Of a stretch of DNA of 64,000 nt, positions 14,201 through 26,374 are shown in pieces (the first letter of the stretch is position 1; every line of letters begins with the position of its first letter). Where the stretch lies: NCBI GenBank assembly GCA_002224055.1, contig AZLU01000040.1, positions 141,957 through 205,956 of the forward strand, written 5' to 3'. The notes under the pieces were generated by a model, which saw only the letters and a list, made by a program, of their open reading frames with translations, was not told where the DNA came from and searched no databases. The position numbers and the translations under genes were made by a program. This DNA is from Pezizomycotina sp. ARF18 (lineage: Eukaryota > Ascomycota).

Positions 14201-14890
14201 TCGGTAGCATGGAAAGCCGATCTTTGATGGGATTCATATTTGAAGTTTTTCGACTTTAGAATGTATTGTACAGTCACGTTGAGTAATGATTGAATCCGTT
14301 AGTTGAGAGTAACGTCTACCCTGGCTGGTTTTGGGGGAGGTAGCCTTGCCGCGAGAGTTCGGAATGGGCGGGGGTTTGGTTGGGTGCTCTGGCATCATCT
14401 CTGTTCCACTAGTGGGAGGGGACTTGTAGCCTGGGGTATATGTAGGGGCATACGACAGGTCAACATAAATAGCAACTACAATGCTTTTGCCCGACACTGG
14501 CGAAACAAGGGTTATCTAGGACCACCATAGGTCTTCGGAAAGAATAGCAAAGGTTTAAAAGAGAATTATAATAAACGGATATATTTTAATGAGTCGTCAG
14601 CATTTCGAACTGTTAATAAGCATTGACAAAAGCTCGGGACTACGGCCGCGAGTTGAGAACATGGAAGTTAATGGGGCTTAAATCGCAGCTTTTATTTTAT
14701 TTTATTTTTGGAAAGAAAGTCATGTAATGATTAACTCTTTGAAAGCGCCATATATTTCAAAAGCCCATATTTAGCTAACTGAGAGCTTTATATACTTATC
14801 TACACTGTAGCTGAATTAGAATGGAAAAATATTATTAAATTAGACAATACTTTGCTTGAAATTTTGATAGCTGTGGCGGATATATTAAAT
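11215..14890. other. Spacer without a supportable gene
   Basis: This 3.7-kb stretch holds only short open frames (up to about 100 codons) with no recognisable product. The part next to 11.2 kb is probably the promoter and 5' leader of the DUF7029 gene. The rest is AT-rich. Confidence 0.4.
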
Positions 14891-14944
14891 TTTTATCCAA
14901 AAGGCTGATTTGGCATTGGGGAAGGCCATTGAAGCCTATCCATT

Positions 14945-15692
14945 CTAATAGTCATCGCAAAGCTCGTAGAGCAGCTCCACATATTCCTCGTCCTCAACAT
15001 CGTCGTCATCCTGGTCATCATCCTGGCTGTCGTCTTGGTCATTGTCCTGGTCGTCGTCCTGGTCATCGCCCTGGTCATCGTCTTGGATATTGTCCTGGCT
15101 ATTGTACTGATTATTAACCTCGGTAGCGTTCTGGCTATTTCCCTGAGTACTGGCCTCAGTATTGTTCTGGTTACCCCCTGTGTATTGACCTCAGTGCTGT
15201 TCTGGCTACTGGCCTGGTTGATGCCCTGGGCATTGTCCTGACTGTCATCACCATCGCCTGCATCTCGCACCTGCACACCCCTCTTCACATTCTTACCCTT
15301 CTTGACCTTCCTCGCCTTCTTGCTATTATTGCCTTTGCTACTAACGACTTTTACGTCAATATTCTCCCAATCCTCCTCCTTGATATGAACCTTTTTCGCA
15401 CCCTCAATAAACGGAAGAAGGAACTCGGCCCGTTGGAAACCCTATCGTTGAAAGCGCTGAAGTCCCACTGTTTGTCGGGTCTTGGTAGTAGCCCTTGTTG
15501 AGCTCCTTGCAGAAGATAGCTATTGCTTCGGGCTTTAAAATGCAGGAAGACGATGAAAACGTCGCTCATGTCCTGAACCTGGAGAGTTGCCGGGGTAGCA
15601 ACAGCGCTATCCTGCCTTTAGCGACGGCGGATTTGGGAGAAAAAGCGCGGGGCTCGCTAGAGCTGCGAAAGAGAGAATACTTGGAGAAACAT
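14945..15692 (-). CDS. Acidic Asp/Gln/Asn-repeat secreted protein, frameshifted
   Basis: ATG at 15692 opens a signal-like N-terminus (SILSFAALASPALFLP) after a 1-nt shift. A short conserved-looking part with IFCKELNKGYYQDPT follows, then a basic segment (KKARKVKKGKNVKRG). The C-terminal half is low complexity: repeats of the type QNNTEAS, QNATEVN, then many QDD units, ending in VEDEEYVELLYELCDDY. The repeat can only be read through if the C5 run at 15174-15178 (G5 in the coding strand) is six bases long; as written the frame instead drifts into an artificial Thr/Arg/Met repeat. At least three frame changes are needed overall. I do not recognise a family. The acidic Asn/Gln-rich composition and signal peptide suggest a secreted or vacuolar protein. 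Confidence 0.5.
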
Positions 15693-15709
15693 TATGGAAT
15701 TATTTGATA

Positions 15710-18300
15710 GAAGTTTTGATTTTGGATAAAATGAACTGGAAGTTTGCGCTGTGATGCAGATATTGTGGTAGTTGGGGGACTCTAGGACTCTAGTTAAACT
15801 ACTAAAAATTGCAAGAAGCAAGACCTTTGATATCAAAAAGTAAAGATACTTCCTGTTATATGTAGGGTATGTCTTTTGCTTGAGGTTTGTATTGACTTCA
15901 CCGATTTGAATTGTTCAAGGCATCCTAGACCTAGATGGCGATATAAGATTCTTCCAAGGTAGACGGATAACCATGCGGATCTCTAATCACGATTGTCGGT
16001 CATTACCATTCTGGCCAGAGCGGAGGATTCTTTCTCAGTGTTCTTTGACAGCGAGTAAGATCGGCATATGTATTGACGAAGGGACATCAAAGTTCAATCT
16101 AGTATTTTATGGGGAAAGGTTCTGATATTTAACTCGAAGTTTATTTGAATATTCAGGTTCGGTCATGAGTGTGAATATCTTGAGTTTAGACTATCAGTGC
16201 GGACGCAAGTATCCCTAGGCCCTGTTTACCTGCAGCTTGCTTGGCGCACTGACCTCCAGCGCTGGTTATGAGGAAATCACCAGAAAGTTCCTCCAAAACC
16301 TTCTCATCGTCCAGGGCGAGTTGGTATCGTCTGTTCGAAATTGAGAACCAAAATTCTCGCACATGTCCTTTCCTAGAAATCTTTCTAGAGACTCTCTAAA
16401 GTTTATCCTTTGCCTCCCTTCGAGTTCGTTGATTGCCTCACGCATATCAGGGCTACTATTTCCCGTCAGGAAAAACATCAACTCCGAGGCGTCTCTATCT
16501 TTGAGCGCATAAAACAAGTAATCTGCCAACTCCATCGCGCCCACCCTTCTGATGGGGATCGCCTCAAAGCCATTTTGTAAAGGATGATTGTGCTATTACG
16601 CAGGATAAAGTTACTGAGAGCTCGCTCTGAGGTCTGGTGCCCGTAGTCTAAATTGAAGCATCCGTTGACGATATGCAGATGCAGATAGGACTCAGCGGTA
16701 TTTGGTACTAGGAGTACTCGATCGAGGATACAATATATTTTTCCTTTTGAGCAGGCTGATACAGAGCGGCTTCGAGCAGAGCCACTGCCTTATTTACTAG
16801 CGGCGATCTTTCAATAGGAGGGTATGTTCGCGGGATGTCCTTCCTCGATGATAGTAAACTGTTGAAGGGGCGTTTACGTATCGTTGACTACTTCTCCCTC
16901 GCTGTCCGCTTTCTCTTTGAGCTCGAGCATGCCATAGGAATAGGAATATGAAACTAAAAGCTGCGTAGCTCTTCGTATGCCGATGTTCCAAGATGCATGG
17001 GCGACCGTGTTTTCGCTGTTCGGCCTTTTTCCAAAGACTCAGTTATCTACAGAGTTCAGCGCAGCCGGATACGAAAAAACTATTTTAGAGAAACCCTAAT
17101 TGCAAGGGTTCCACTCGGACCGGTTTTCAAAAACCGCCATTGAGCAGTAATTTTTTGTAGATAAACCGCACTGTAGTAACGAAAGAAACTCGAAAGTTAA
17201 CTTTGCGCGAGAGGACACCGTAAAAACTGCCGAAATCCGGCACCAATTCATATATCAGACGCGCTCCGAGTCCTGATAATTGACAGAATTGCCGATGGAA
17301 GAGCAGTAAAATAAATTTCACTGGTATTTTAGATAATAAACATAAGAGTCTTTCTATGAGGTCGAGCGAGATCAATTTACCCGTTAACGAAGGCTGCACA
17401 TGCATAAAACCAATGCATTCATAACTAGTGAAACACGAAGACGGCAATCCAAACTGACAGAAAAGGAAGACTGTCTAAATTTCTCTCCGCACTGTTTGAA
17501 AGAAAGTCTGAAAGAAAGCATAAGGAAGTGTTAAAGGATGCTTGTTTTCTAACCATTCTTCCGCTGAAATACGTATTTCACCTCAGTGTTTCCCTAGCCT
17601 TCTATTGTGGCAGCTTTCGGGCTGAATTAAGCGAAGAGACGGAAGAAATGTGTATTTTATTATTGCATAGGCTAATATAACTTGTGCATCCACCGCTCGA
17701 ATTACCAATGTTCGCGATCGCTATAGGTGTAATTTTAAAGCTCTATCTAGGTATATAGGTTTATATTGTTAAGACTGACTTCCGAAGAGATTTTTCTGCC
17801 TTTGAATCCTTTTCTTAATGCATTTACTATCACATATGCGAAGGTCGAGATCGCCCAAGCAATAAATAGTTTTTTGCTATTCGTGAAACAAAATAATCGT
17901 AAAAAGTCTACGGTAGACTATTGAAATTCGTAGTAAAGCGCATTTTGACGAAAGCGGACGATATTACGCGAAATGATGCGGAAGCATCCGGTGCATCCGG
18001 TCTGAAACAAAATAAATAAAAAACACTTCACCAGATATTTCGCGATCATGGCTTGATTCCAGGTAGTTATGCGTTTATCGGAAGGCAGAATAGCCTATGA
18101 TAATTATTTCTTCAGGTAGTAGAAACAAAATTATTTTCAGGAGCGAAATCAAATATATGAACCAGCTCTTCCTCTCCGTTCAGCTGCTCCGGATCACTAA
18201 CAAACTAGAGTCACCTCGCCTCCCAAAACCAATCAAGCCCTTCCTTTCAAACTTCACCGTCTCGTTATAAACTCTCGATAAGTTAAAGATCTAATCCAAA
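15710..18300. other. Spacer without a supportable gene
   Basis: I see no convincing gene here. A 92-codon minus-strand frame at 16266-16544 (motif YALKDRDASELMFFLTG) has slightly gene-like composition and could be an exon or relic, but it has no recognised domain. The rest is AT-rich with short chance frames. The last 100 bases are the A-rich leader of the secreted-protein gene at 18315. Confidence 0.35.
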
Positions 18301-18314
18301 AAAAAAACTCCAGC

Positions 18315-18724
18315 ATGCGCGCCTTCTACTTCGCTACCGCCGTCGCTCTTTTCGCCGCCGCAGCCAGCGCCATTACGAAGAATGAGATCCAAAGGCTCCA
18401 ATTAACTTGGGGAACAACTCTCTTGAGCAGCTACTCCGAATGGCTACGCTAAAGAAGAGCATGGGGACATTCAGGGGGCCATCGCGATATAATGACCGCC
18501 GAAGAGCAGGAAGAGTTCAAGGATCAGCAGGCACTTCTCGATCGGCTTTGGCATAGCGCGTTTAACCTGAGAAGTACATCAAGACTACAATGCCGAAGAG
18601 ATTGCAGGATGGAAACACCGTAGACAGCGTGGAGAGCTACTTGAAGACCAGGATTGGTGTCATCGAAAACGGGTTTGATGATATATCTAAGTGGGTTATG
18701 GACCTTAGCAAGGAGTACTTGTAG
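18315..18724 (+). CDS. Small secreted protein, frameshifted
   Basis: ATG at 18315 follows an A-rich leader and begins a clear signal peptide (MRAFYFATAVALFAAAASA) with mature start ITKNEIQRLQ. The open frame stops after 44 codons, but the coding pattern continues in other frames: LEQLLRMATLKKSMGTFRGP, then MTAEEQEEFKDQQALLDRLW, then a C-terminal amphipathic part with VESYLKTRIGVIENGFDDIS ending KWVMDLSKEYL at about 18724. Several 1-nt shifts are needed. The product would be about 135 residues, mostly helical, with no cysteine pairs in the mature part I can follow. It has the size and layout of a small secreted effector-like protein. No family is recognised. Confidence 0.5.
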
Positions 18725-19267
18725 AAAGCGAATCGAAGAACTTTTATAAGACCAAATAGGGATAAAGGTCAAAAACTTAGATGATTAGAGGTGAGCGGTG
18801 AAGGGGAGAATTGCATATCGCTGCTTATCCATGAGCAGATTCTTGTAAGGGTAGATGTAACGATTCAATCATTTCTAATTGACTTTCTCTCATAGATAGA
18901 ACTTTCGTTGAACATGTTAATACCGAATTAAAAGTTAGTAGTATTTTGAAGCTCTGCTCAGTATGTGGGACAACTCGTGTTAAAATCCAGTGAACTTTTC
19001 TTACAAAGTCGTATTTGATATTACTTTTTATAGTACAGTTACTAGCATTTATGATGACCGACGTAAACTGGAGATCACCGTGCTAGAAAGGAATTTGAAG
19101 GTATTAAAGAACAGAGAAAAAAAAAAGGAAAAGAAAAAAGGTCTCAGAATACGCTATAGCGCTATGAAGGAAAGGCGAACTAGGTTCCGCCAATTTCCCA
19201 AGACATGCTGGTAAAACACAAAATGAACATGAAAATGACGCAAATCCGCAAACCATTCCCAGATGAT

Positions 19268-21122
19268 TTAAAATGCAAAACCGCCGCTCGCGAGCTGCCT
19301 TGGCTCTCCGCAGCATCATAGGTGCCGTTATCGAGCCTTCTGATGCACTGGGCTGAGCTCTGACCCGGAGCAACCCAGGTGACATTGTGTCCCAGGGACT
19401 TCATGAAGCTAACGGTGTCATTATTGTAGGCGTATTCGAAGCTGATCTGGTTTGGCGCAAGCTGGTCGTGGAAGCGTGGTTCGAGAAGAGCTTGGTCTGC
19501 ACGAATCAGGTTAGCATCTCTTCGAGCGGTTGAAATAGCATTTTGGTTTATCGGGGGTGAATGTAAACCTACGGGAATTCATGCCACGATCCAGGACATT
19601 CCAGATAGCCTGGATGGTTGAAGTGATAATACGGGAACCTCCGGCAGCACCGACAGCGACACGTACGGATCCGTCTTCGTTCTCGACGATTGTGGGAGAG
19701 ATGGAGCTGAGTGGTCTCTTTCCAGGGCGGACATAGTTGGCCGGGCTGGGGATGTAGCCGAAGGCGTTACTGGTTCCTGGAATGGAGAAGTCGTTCATTT
19801 CGTTGTTCATGATCACTCCGTCTCGGAACCATGAGCTGGGAACCAAAAAGGAGGTTAATAGTAGTCGTCAGAGAGATAGTCATGCCCGATTTGTCCGAAG
19901 TAGCAACCCCCGATGTTCCGGGGGTTTCGAGAGATTCCAGACCCTTAGGGTTGTATGCGGAAACATTGAGCGTATGTTGGTCGGAGATCTTTCCGCGGAC
20001 TTCTTGGGCAGTGGCTTCGGAGATCATGTGCGCCTGGTATTCGTCCATTCCCTTTACGAAAGATGGATCGCGAGCTCGGCGCGCTCTCCGTAACCGAAGC
20101 GTACGGCTTCGTCCATATAGTGGGTTGCAAGCTTGATCCGCCCTGTCCTTTTCCGGACATGTCGTACGCTTCGACGGTCTTGAAAGCGCTTAGCAGGACG
20201 GCTCCCGAACAGGGAGACGTGCCCGCGTGAATCGTGTATCCTCTGTAGGTGATTTTCTGCGGCTTGCGGATCGCGACCTGGTACTCCGCCAGATCCTTCA
20301 TCGTCATCGTACCGTTGTGCTTCTGCAGCGCATCGATCATGGCGCGGCCTATCGCACCCTTGTAGAATACATCGGGACCTTCATGGGCAATAACCTCGAG
20401 AGTGTCGGCGAGGCGCTTCCGCGTTATCGTCTCGCCAAGCTTAACGCGATATCCCTTAGGAGCGAAGTCAATGGCCCAGTTCGGGTCGTTGACAAGGAAG
20501 TCCGGGCCGGTTCCGATGGCCATGTTCATGTACTTAACCAAGTCGGCCGTAACCTTAAACCCGTTGCGGGCAACATTGACCGCAGGCATGACAACTTTCT
20601 TCCATGGCAATTTCCCGTATTTCTTGTGTAGGTGCTCGAGGCCGCGAAGCTCTCCCGGTACACCGCTAAAACACAAAATATATTAGCAATTCACATTTCC
20701 GCACAGAAAGGGAAAGATTAGCAAAGGCTATTTACCTCGCGAGACCGCCGTAAATGCTGGCGTTCACATTATTCTTATACATGTCCTCGAAGGCCGCGCG
20801 GGTGCCTTCTCTCTGAAGTCGATGAATTCGTACTGTCCTTTGGCATCGCGGACGAGCATGAAACCGCCTCCGCCGATACCGCTGTGGTACATGCCGATCG
20901 TACCCACGCACAGCACTGTTCCAACCATTGCGTCCGCCGCGTTTCCACCGCACTTCATCAGCTCGATTCCGATATTACTGCAGACGCTAGACTCGGAGGC
21001 CACAGCACCGTTGTGATCCTTGCGGCATAGCTCCGGGTATCAAGCGAGGCGATCGGCGAGCCGCTCGCGAGCAGCGCATGCAACACTATCGCCGATACGA
21101 AGGCGTTTCGTAGGAGGGCCAT
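19268..21122 (-). CDS. Gamma-glutamyltranspeptidase (glutathione hydrolase)
   Basis: GGT cleaves the gamma-glutamyl bond of glutathione and transfers or hydrolyses the glutamyl group; fungal forms enter the secretory pathway and self-cleave at a Thr. ATG at 21122 gives a signal-type N-terminus (MALLRNAFVSAIVLHALLAS). Family blocks follow in order: AVASES, GGNAADAMVG, GIGGGGFMLVRD, FIDFRE, GVPGELRGLE, YRGYTIHAGTSPCSGAVLL, MDEAVRFGYGERAEL, the processing region PGTSGVATSDKSG, SLTTTINLLFGS, VIMNNEMNDFSIPG, and a GGSRIITSTIQ block. The end EPRQLASGGFAF is typical. Introns lie at 20666-20735 (branch TGCTAAT) and about 19497-19572 (branch GCTAAC). Spliced length is about 570 codons, the family norm. 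At least six 1-nt shifts break the frame. The residue after GTS is Gly where most GGTs have His. Confidence 0.92.
19905..19926. repeat. Perfect 8-bp inverted repeat in the GGT processing site
   Basis: The arms AACCCCCG and CGGGGGTT flank the 6-nt loop ATGTTC. The hairpin covers the codons for Pro-Gly-Thr-Ser-Gly around the presumed catalytic threonine of the gamma-glutamyltranspeptidase. It contains two C5/G5 runs, the same kind of tract that appears shortened elsewhere in this window. Confidence 0.8.
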
Positions 21123-21129
21123 AGTTTTT

Positions 21130-24100
21130 TGGCGTGAACTAAAGAAAGAAGACGAGGAAACCCTTCGTAAGATCTAGAACTACGGAAGGGATATTTCAGA
21201 TCCCGAAAGAAAGTTAATAGACTAGAAGTATACTACTATTATGTAATTCCTTATAGATCTATTAACTTTTAACATTCACCGCTATAGGGAATGTTAAGGT
21301 TTTTCGGAATTCTAATTTTTTCCTCGCCGTAATCCTCCGGAATGTCCCCGAGCTTAGAGAATGACTGTGAATGAGAAAGAAAATGAACGAAGAAAAATGT
21401 GCGACTTATGTAGGAATTTAAACAACCAAGGAACGAGTGTAGCGGGGACGAAAGGAGATATCCGGACGCTCTGGTCTCGCGTGGGCACAGGCAACAACAG
21501 TGGATCCTGCAAGAAGGTGAAGATCGAAGAGGGGGAAAAAAATTTGGAAATCGTTTAGGCGGGGTGACTTCGGTATATGTACGACGCGAGTGGATCCTGC
21601 AACTACTTTTCCATGTGGCCTAACAGCGGGGGTTTAGTAGGCTTACTCGGGGAGCATGAGCAAATCTTTCCCTACCTAACATGCGGCCTTGCTCATAGTC
21701 GCTTTCTTTTACGAACAAATGAAATGTTTCGAATTTAAACAAGGATTCTAATCGATCTTTTCTCATATCTAGAAGCTAAGTATGGACCAGCCATGTGCTG
21801 GGCGGATTTTCACTCAGTGGTACCTGGGAAGTGAAATACTGGTAATAAAGCCTGGGATTGTATTGTTTTCCCTTCATTTTTTTCTTTTTATTTAATTCGG
21901 TTTTCTCAAGGATTTACTGGAAATTTACAAACAAATCTGTCTAATAAGAATAATTGAGCATATATATTCGTCGCAGTTGCCTTTAGAATAAAGAGAAGAG
22001 AGACAGTAGTATAGAGCTATAGCGTTATCTTCCTAATTCCCTCTATCTTTATCAGAGTCAATCTCGTGTATCTACAGTGGAATAGTCAAAACGGGCGTAT
22101 ACGATGTTCCGAGACCACCTGCCGTATTGATGACAGCATTGACGATCTTATCGACAAAAACAGAGCAAACTACATGAAAAGAATCGTAGCCAGGCAAGAG
22201 AAAATTTTAGATAATAGAAATTAGTACAAGCGCGATATTGAAAATAGGCAGGCGTATCGATAGATCATCCAATCCGAGTGCCGGCCTTGGGAAAAGTCTT
22301 GAACTTCTTAAAATTTGCCTGTTGAGAGAATAACGCCATATTTCGTGAAAATGATCCATGTATTATCGCTTTCATGGGAAATCTTCTAGAAAGTAAGTTT
22401 CTTTTGCTACCAGCCTCATGCGGAGAAGCATCAACAGTCTCAATGCAACCCATGAAATTTACCCTAATTTTCAGCCGTCGAACTACGAAATAGAACTGAA
22501 AGGTTAAATCGGAGTGCAAGCCAAAGTTTTTCGTTCTTTTCGCTGCGATCAATATTATTATGATGATAATTTTGGATGCGTACAAAACTATAAACTTATG
22601 GCCATAGCCTTGTACTGGGATCCCCGGGATCATTCAACCGTTCGGGAGTAATTGAATGATCCTAGCTAGGTTCCATTCTTATATCGCCTGCTGCTTAAGG
22701 AAAAACGGTGGCCGGAAAAGATCTCGCCGTACGGAGTACACCCCTTGAGAAAATTTCCTTGCCGTTGTGGGGATATTTGTATCTCCCGTAAATACTCCTA
22801 AAGCTTGGCTGATTGAAATCTGGGGTCTCTGTGAACTACCGCTGAGCATCAATAATGAGTAGTATGGTTTTTCCCCTCAGCATTCGTCCGTTTCATTAAA
22901 GAAGGGCTGAGATCCTTCTATTTCGAAACCATGTACGCTACTAAGCCTTCGCTTCTTAACGAGAGCTGAAAGTCCCTTCGCTCGGCTGCAACTCCGGAAG
23001 AACTCTATGCCGCATCTTTGCGAAGAGCGTATGTCCCGCGTGAACGAGGTGCAATAATAAGAAAGAGTTATTATTTTGTACTCACATCGTATGATGTCTG
23101 GATGGGATCCCCAGGTTATTCGGAGGTTAAGGTCATGCTCCGCTATCAAGGGTGATCCTTTACTTCTGTCTTAGCGGTTCGATAAAAAGTCCTCGCCGAA
23201 GAAACAATTCTTTCCAAAATAAAAAAGTGACTTTCTGCCTGATAATCCGATTAAGGCTCGCGATCGCCTAGCAGGTTGATGTGATCACGATGGGGAATGG
23301 AAAAACTTTCGCTGGTGCTATGCGAAACTGCTGATCGCTAAGCTAACAATCTCGCAACTGCAGTTCGTCGGATAAAATCACAATGCTTATTAGTTTCACG
23401 AACGCTTCTAGAAAGATGTTAGCGTTTCTCGTGCATGTTATTATTTCATGCGCATTAACTGGCGCGCGTAGACTACCTTGGAGTATTGCGTACCGTGAAA
23501 ATCGTACTTCCTCAGTTTTTATGCTACTTCTAGGACGATCAGCCGAACTCGAGTTGAAGCCTGCCGTCCCCGGATTTGATTTTGTTGTTACTCTCTCATT
23601 TTTAAGTCATTGGAGCTAAGACAAGTGAACACCATCCACGAATAATATAAGGAAATTAAAATCAACCTGTTGATATTAAGATAGCACTGTATTTCTTAAT
23701 CTGACCTAGTTGCCTCTTCCCTTCAAGTTGACGGGAATATAGCGAGCCTTTGCAGCGGATGTAGGCATATAGCTACAAGGAATGCTCGCAATTAATCCAT
23801 GTTGACAATCCCGTCTATAGCCAACGCACAAATATTGATATAGGACCTTAAAAGATATCTTTTTAGATTTCGCAATTCAAGTTCGTTCGCCGGTGTCAAT
23901 GATCTCGCGCGCTCTCTTCTAGGGACGTAACCTCCAAGATCCCGTCTTATGTGCTCCGCGGGATCTAATTATTGTGAGCGCTATAAACTTGACGAATGCG
24001 GCTGTTTTAATTCCAGGTAAAATTCTTGCGGACCTAACACGGTGATACAACTTTCTCTAGGCCTCTCATTTCTTAAGGAGCACAAAGATGCCGTTTGGTA

Positions 24101-24900
24101 TCTCGAGAAACGTTTATGGCGCTTTTCTTCTTTCGAAAGCTTAAGAGGGCGAAGCCTCTGTCTCAAATTGTATTTCAATAATTACTAGTCCCTCTCACCA
24201 AACATAATTGCGTTAACTATAGACAGGAGACTTTCGTTTGAAGATGAATACTGATACTAGCCCGAGTTGTAGCCTTACTTGCAAAAAGTAGCGACTAGTG
24301 GAATTGCTATTATTATTTGTCTCGTACCCAGTCTCTCTGCTAGTAAACAAGGGAGATTATTATCTATAATAGATCATTCGTCTAGTTGCTCTTGCCCTGG
24401 TGATGTTTGCTTTCGAGGACCAATTTTGTTATTGTGGATTTCGTTTCGGCGGTCGTGCGGAGTTTGTATCGCGCTCAAACGTTGTTGAGTTTATTTCGTT
24501 GCTCGCATTTTCATGTCCAAAATTTTAATAGCGCCAAAGGTTCCGCAAGAGTGGGATCATTTGATCTTGATTTCGAAGTTAATCCTTAAAACTCAGTATT
24601 TAAGATCGCAAAGACCACTTGAGTTCTAGAAACGACGAAAGCTAACGAGCTAATAAGAATACTAAACGTGGGACATGCCCTCGCGAATCAAACGTTATGT
24701 TGCAATATGGCCCAAAGTCATCTGGAAACCTTGTATCGTGCCATGGCCAGTTACGGGCTGGAATTCATATTCCAATGGGCCTGGGCTCAAGTTGATGTGA
24801 ATACATGTAATCCTGTTAGACTATAATAACGTACGGTAGCACTTGAGACTGCAGAAGTCAGACCTTTGGAAGTAGGATCATTAAGAAGAAAATAACTGTC
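21130..24900. other. Long spacer without a supportable gene
   Basis: The bases next to 21.1 kb are the upstream region of the GGT gene. Beyond that only short frames occur. A 14-nt direct repeat (GTGGATCCTGCAA core) is present near 21500 and 21590. A 122-codon minus-strand frame at 22265-22633 has no recognisable feature. The sequence is AT-rich. Confidence 0.4.
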
Positions 24901-24923
24901 CATACAAACATCAAAAAATAATC

Positions 24924-26371
24924 ATGCGTGTCAACAACGTCGTTCTCTTAGCCGTTGGCGCGGGGCTTGCCTCCGCCCTTCCCTCCCGTTACAATACTGG
25001 CGTCAACTTCAAGTCGATGGCCAGCCACTTCCCCATGAAGACCGCAAGTTCAAATCCCTGCCGGTGTTGGATCCAACTGATACCGATGAGGCCGATGACA
25101 CCACTGATAGCCCTACTACTATCAAGCAGGCAAAGGAGCACAAAGTTCTCCTTGCCGCGTTGGACGATTACCTTCACTCCGACGACGCCCAAAAGGAGCA
25201 GGCAGTTGCCGATAAGCTGAACGACCTACTCACCGACAAAGCGGACAACGAGAGGCTTGAAAACGTCTTCAAACATCTATTGGAGCTGGAGGAAGAGGAC
25301 CCTAGCGATGATGACGATGATAGCGACGATGATGACCAACCTCAGATTCAGATCGTTCTTCCGAATGTGACCGCGTCGCAGCAGACGGGCACGCCGGAGT
25401 ATTACGTTTCTGAGATTCAGGGTCAGGATGAGAGCGAGAGGGCACAGAAGGAGAAGACTGCTCTTGAGAATTCCGTGATCACCAAAGCTCAGCAAGCGAA
25501 AAAGGTCCAAGAGGCTAAGAACGCTCAAGGGGCTAGGAAAGCTGAAGAAGCCAGAAAAGCTGAAGAAGCCAGGAAAGATGAAGAAGCTAAGAAAGCTGAA
25601 GAAGCTAAGAAAGCCGACGAGGCGAGGAAAGCCGAAGAGGAGAGGAAAGCTGAGGAAGCTAACAGAGCTCAGGAAAGCAATGCTCAGACCGAGAAATCGC
25701 CCGAACAGGCTGAACAAACCAATGAGAACTCTGAGAAAAATGAAGCCGAAAAGAAAGCCCAGGAACAAGCTCAAACCCTCGAGACTAAGAAAAAAGTCGA
25801 AGATCAACCTCAGAATCCCGAAGCCGAGAAGAAGGCCCAGGAGCAGCTTCAGAATCCCGGGCCAGAGCAAAACAATGCTAATAAAAAGGCCCAGAAGAAA
25901 TCCTTTGAAGAGCTCAAGAGAAGGATCAAAGAAGAAGCCGTAAAACAGGTGCAAGTCAGGAAGCAAAGCGAGAGGAACCATGCCAAAAGGGATGAGCTGG
26001 TGCCGGGCAGGAATTAGAGCAGGCGGACCCAGTCTCGGAAGCTGCCATCCTCGAGCAAAGCCATATTGCACTAGCAGTCAAGAAGAAGGAAGTGGAAGAG
26101 GAGTCTGCAGTGGAAGAGCAAATTGAGGACAACGAGAGCCCGACCAAGAAGTGGGAGATTGGCAAATGGGGAAATTCCGGTTTCAATCTGGACAAGGCTA
26201 AGGCCAACCTTCCTAACGGACTGAAAGAACACATTCAAAAGGTTCAGGACCAAGCTCATGAACCTCGTGATAACTACTCGGAGAGGGAGCTGGAGCGAGA
26301 CGATTTGTCTGGCACCACGAAATTAGAGAAAGGCAAATACGTTCTCCATCTAGACATTCCTTTTGAAATTT
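24924..26371 (+). CDS. Secreted Lys/Glu/Ala-repeat coiled-coil protein
   Basis: ATG at 24924 starts a clear signal peptide (MRVNNVVLLAVGAGLASALP). After a 1-nt shift near 25020-25050 the frame runs from RKFKSLPVLDPTDTDEADD to about 26017, and after a second shift on to 26371 (end YVLHLDIPFEI). Total length is about 480 residues. In order it has an acidic helical part (EHKVLLAALDDYLHSDD), an acidic run with the motif EEEDPSDDDDD, an Ala/Lys/Glu repeat at about 25540-25680 built on the 6-residue unit KAEEAR, then EAEKKAQEQ repeats rich in Asn, Gln and Pro. The KAEEAR block predicts a long charged helix or coiled coil. Such repeats resemble surface or matrix proteins only in composition, so I assign no function. 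Both shifts are apparent 1-nt deletions. Confidence 0.68.
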
Positions 26372-26374
26372 AAT

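Noticed and set aside
14929-15241. Plus-strand His/Arg/Gly-repeat and Val/Leu-repeat frames
   Set aside because: Antisense shadows of the same 24-nt repeat.
14893-15288. 131-codon Thr/Arg/Met-repeat frame
   Set aside because: It is the out-of-frame reading of the Asp/Gln/Asn repeat caused by a 1-nt shift in the G5 run; the real tail ends at 14945.
20227-20631. 134-codon plus-strand frame inside the GGT gene
   Set aside because: Antisense of conserved GGT blocks.
25277-26071. 264-codon hydrophobic open frame on the minus strand
   Set aside because: It is the exact antisense of the Lys/Glu-rich repeat gene; AAR/GAR codons read as Phe/Leu in reverse, which keeps the frame open by composition.
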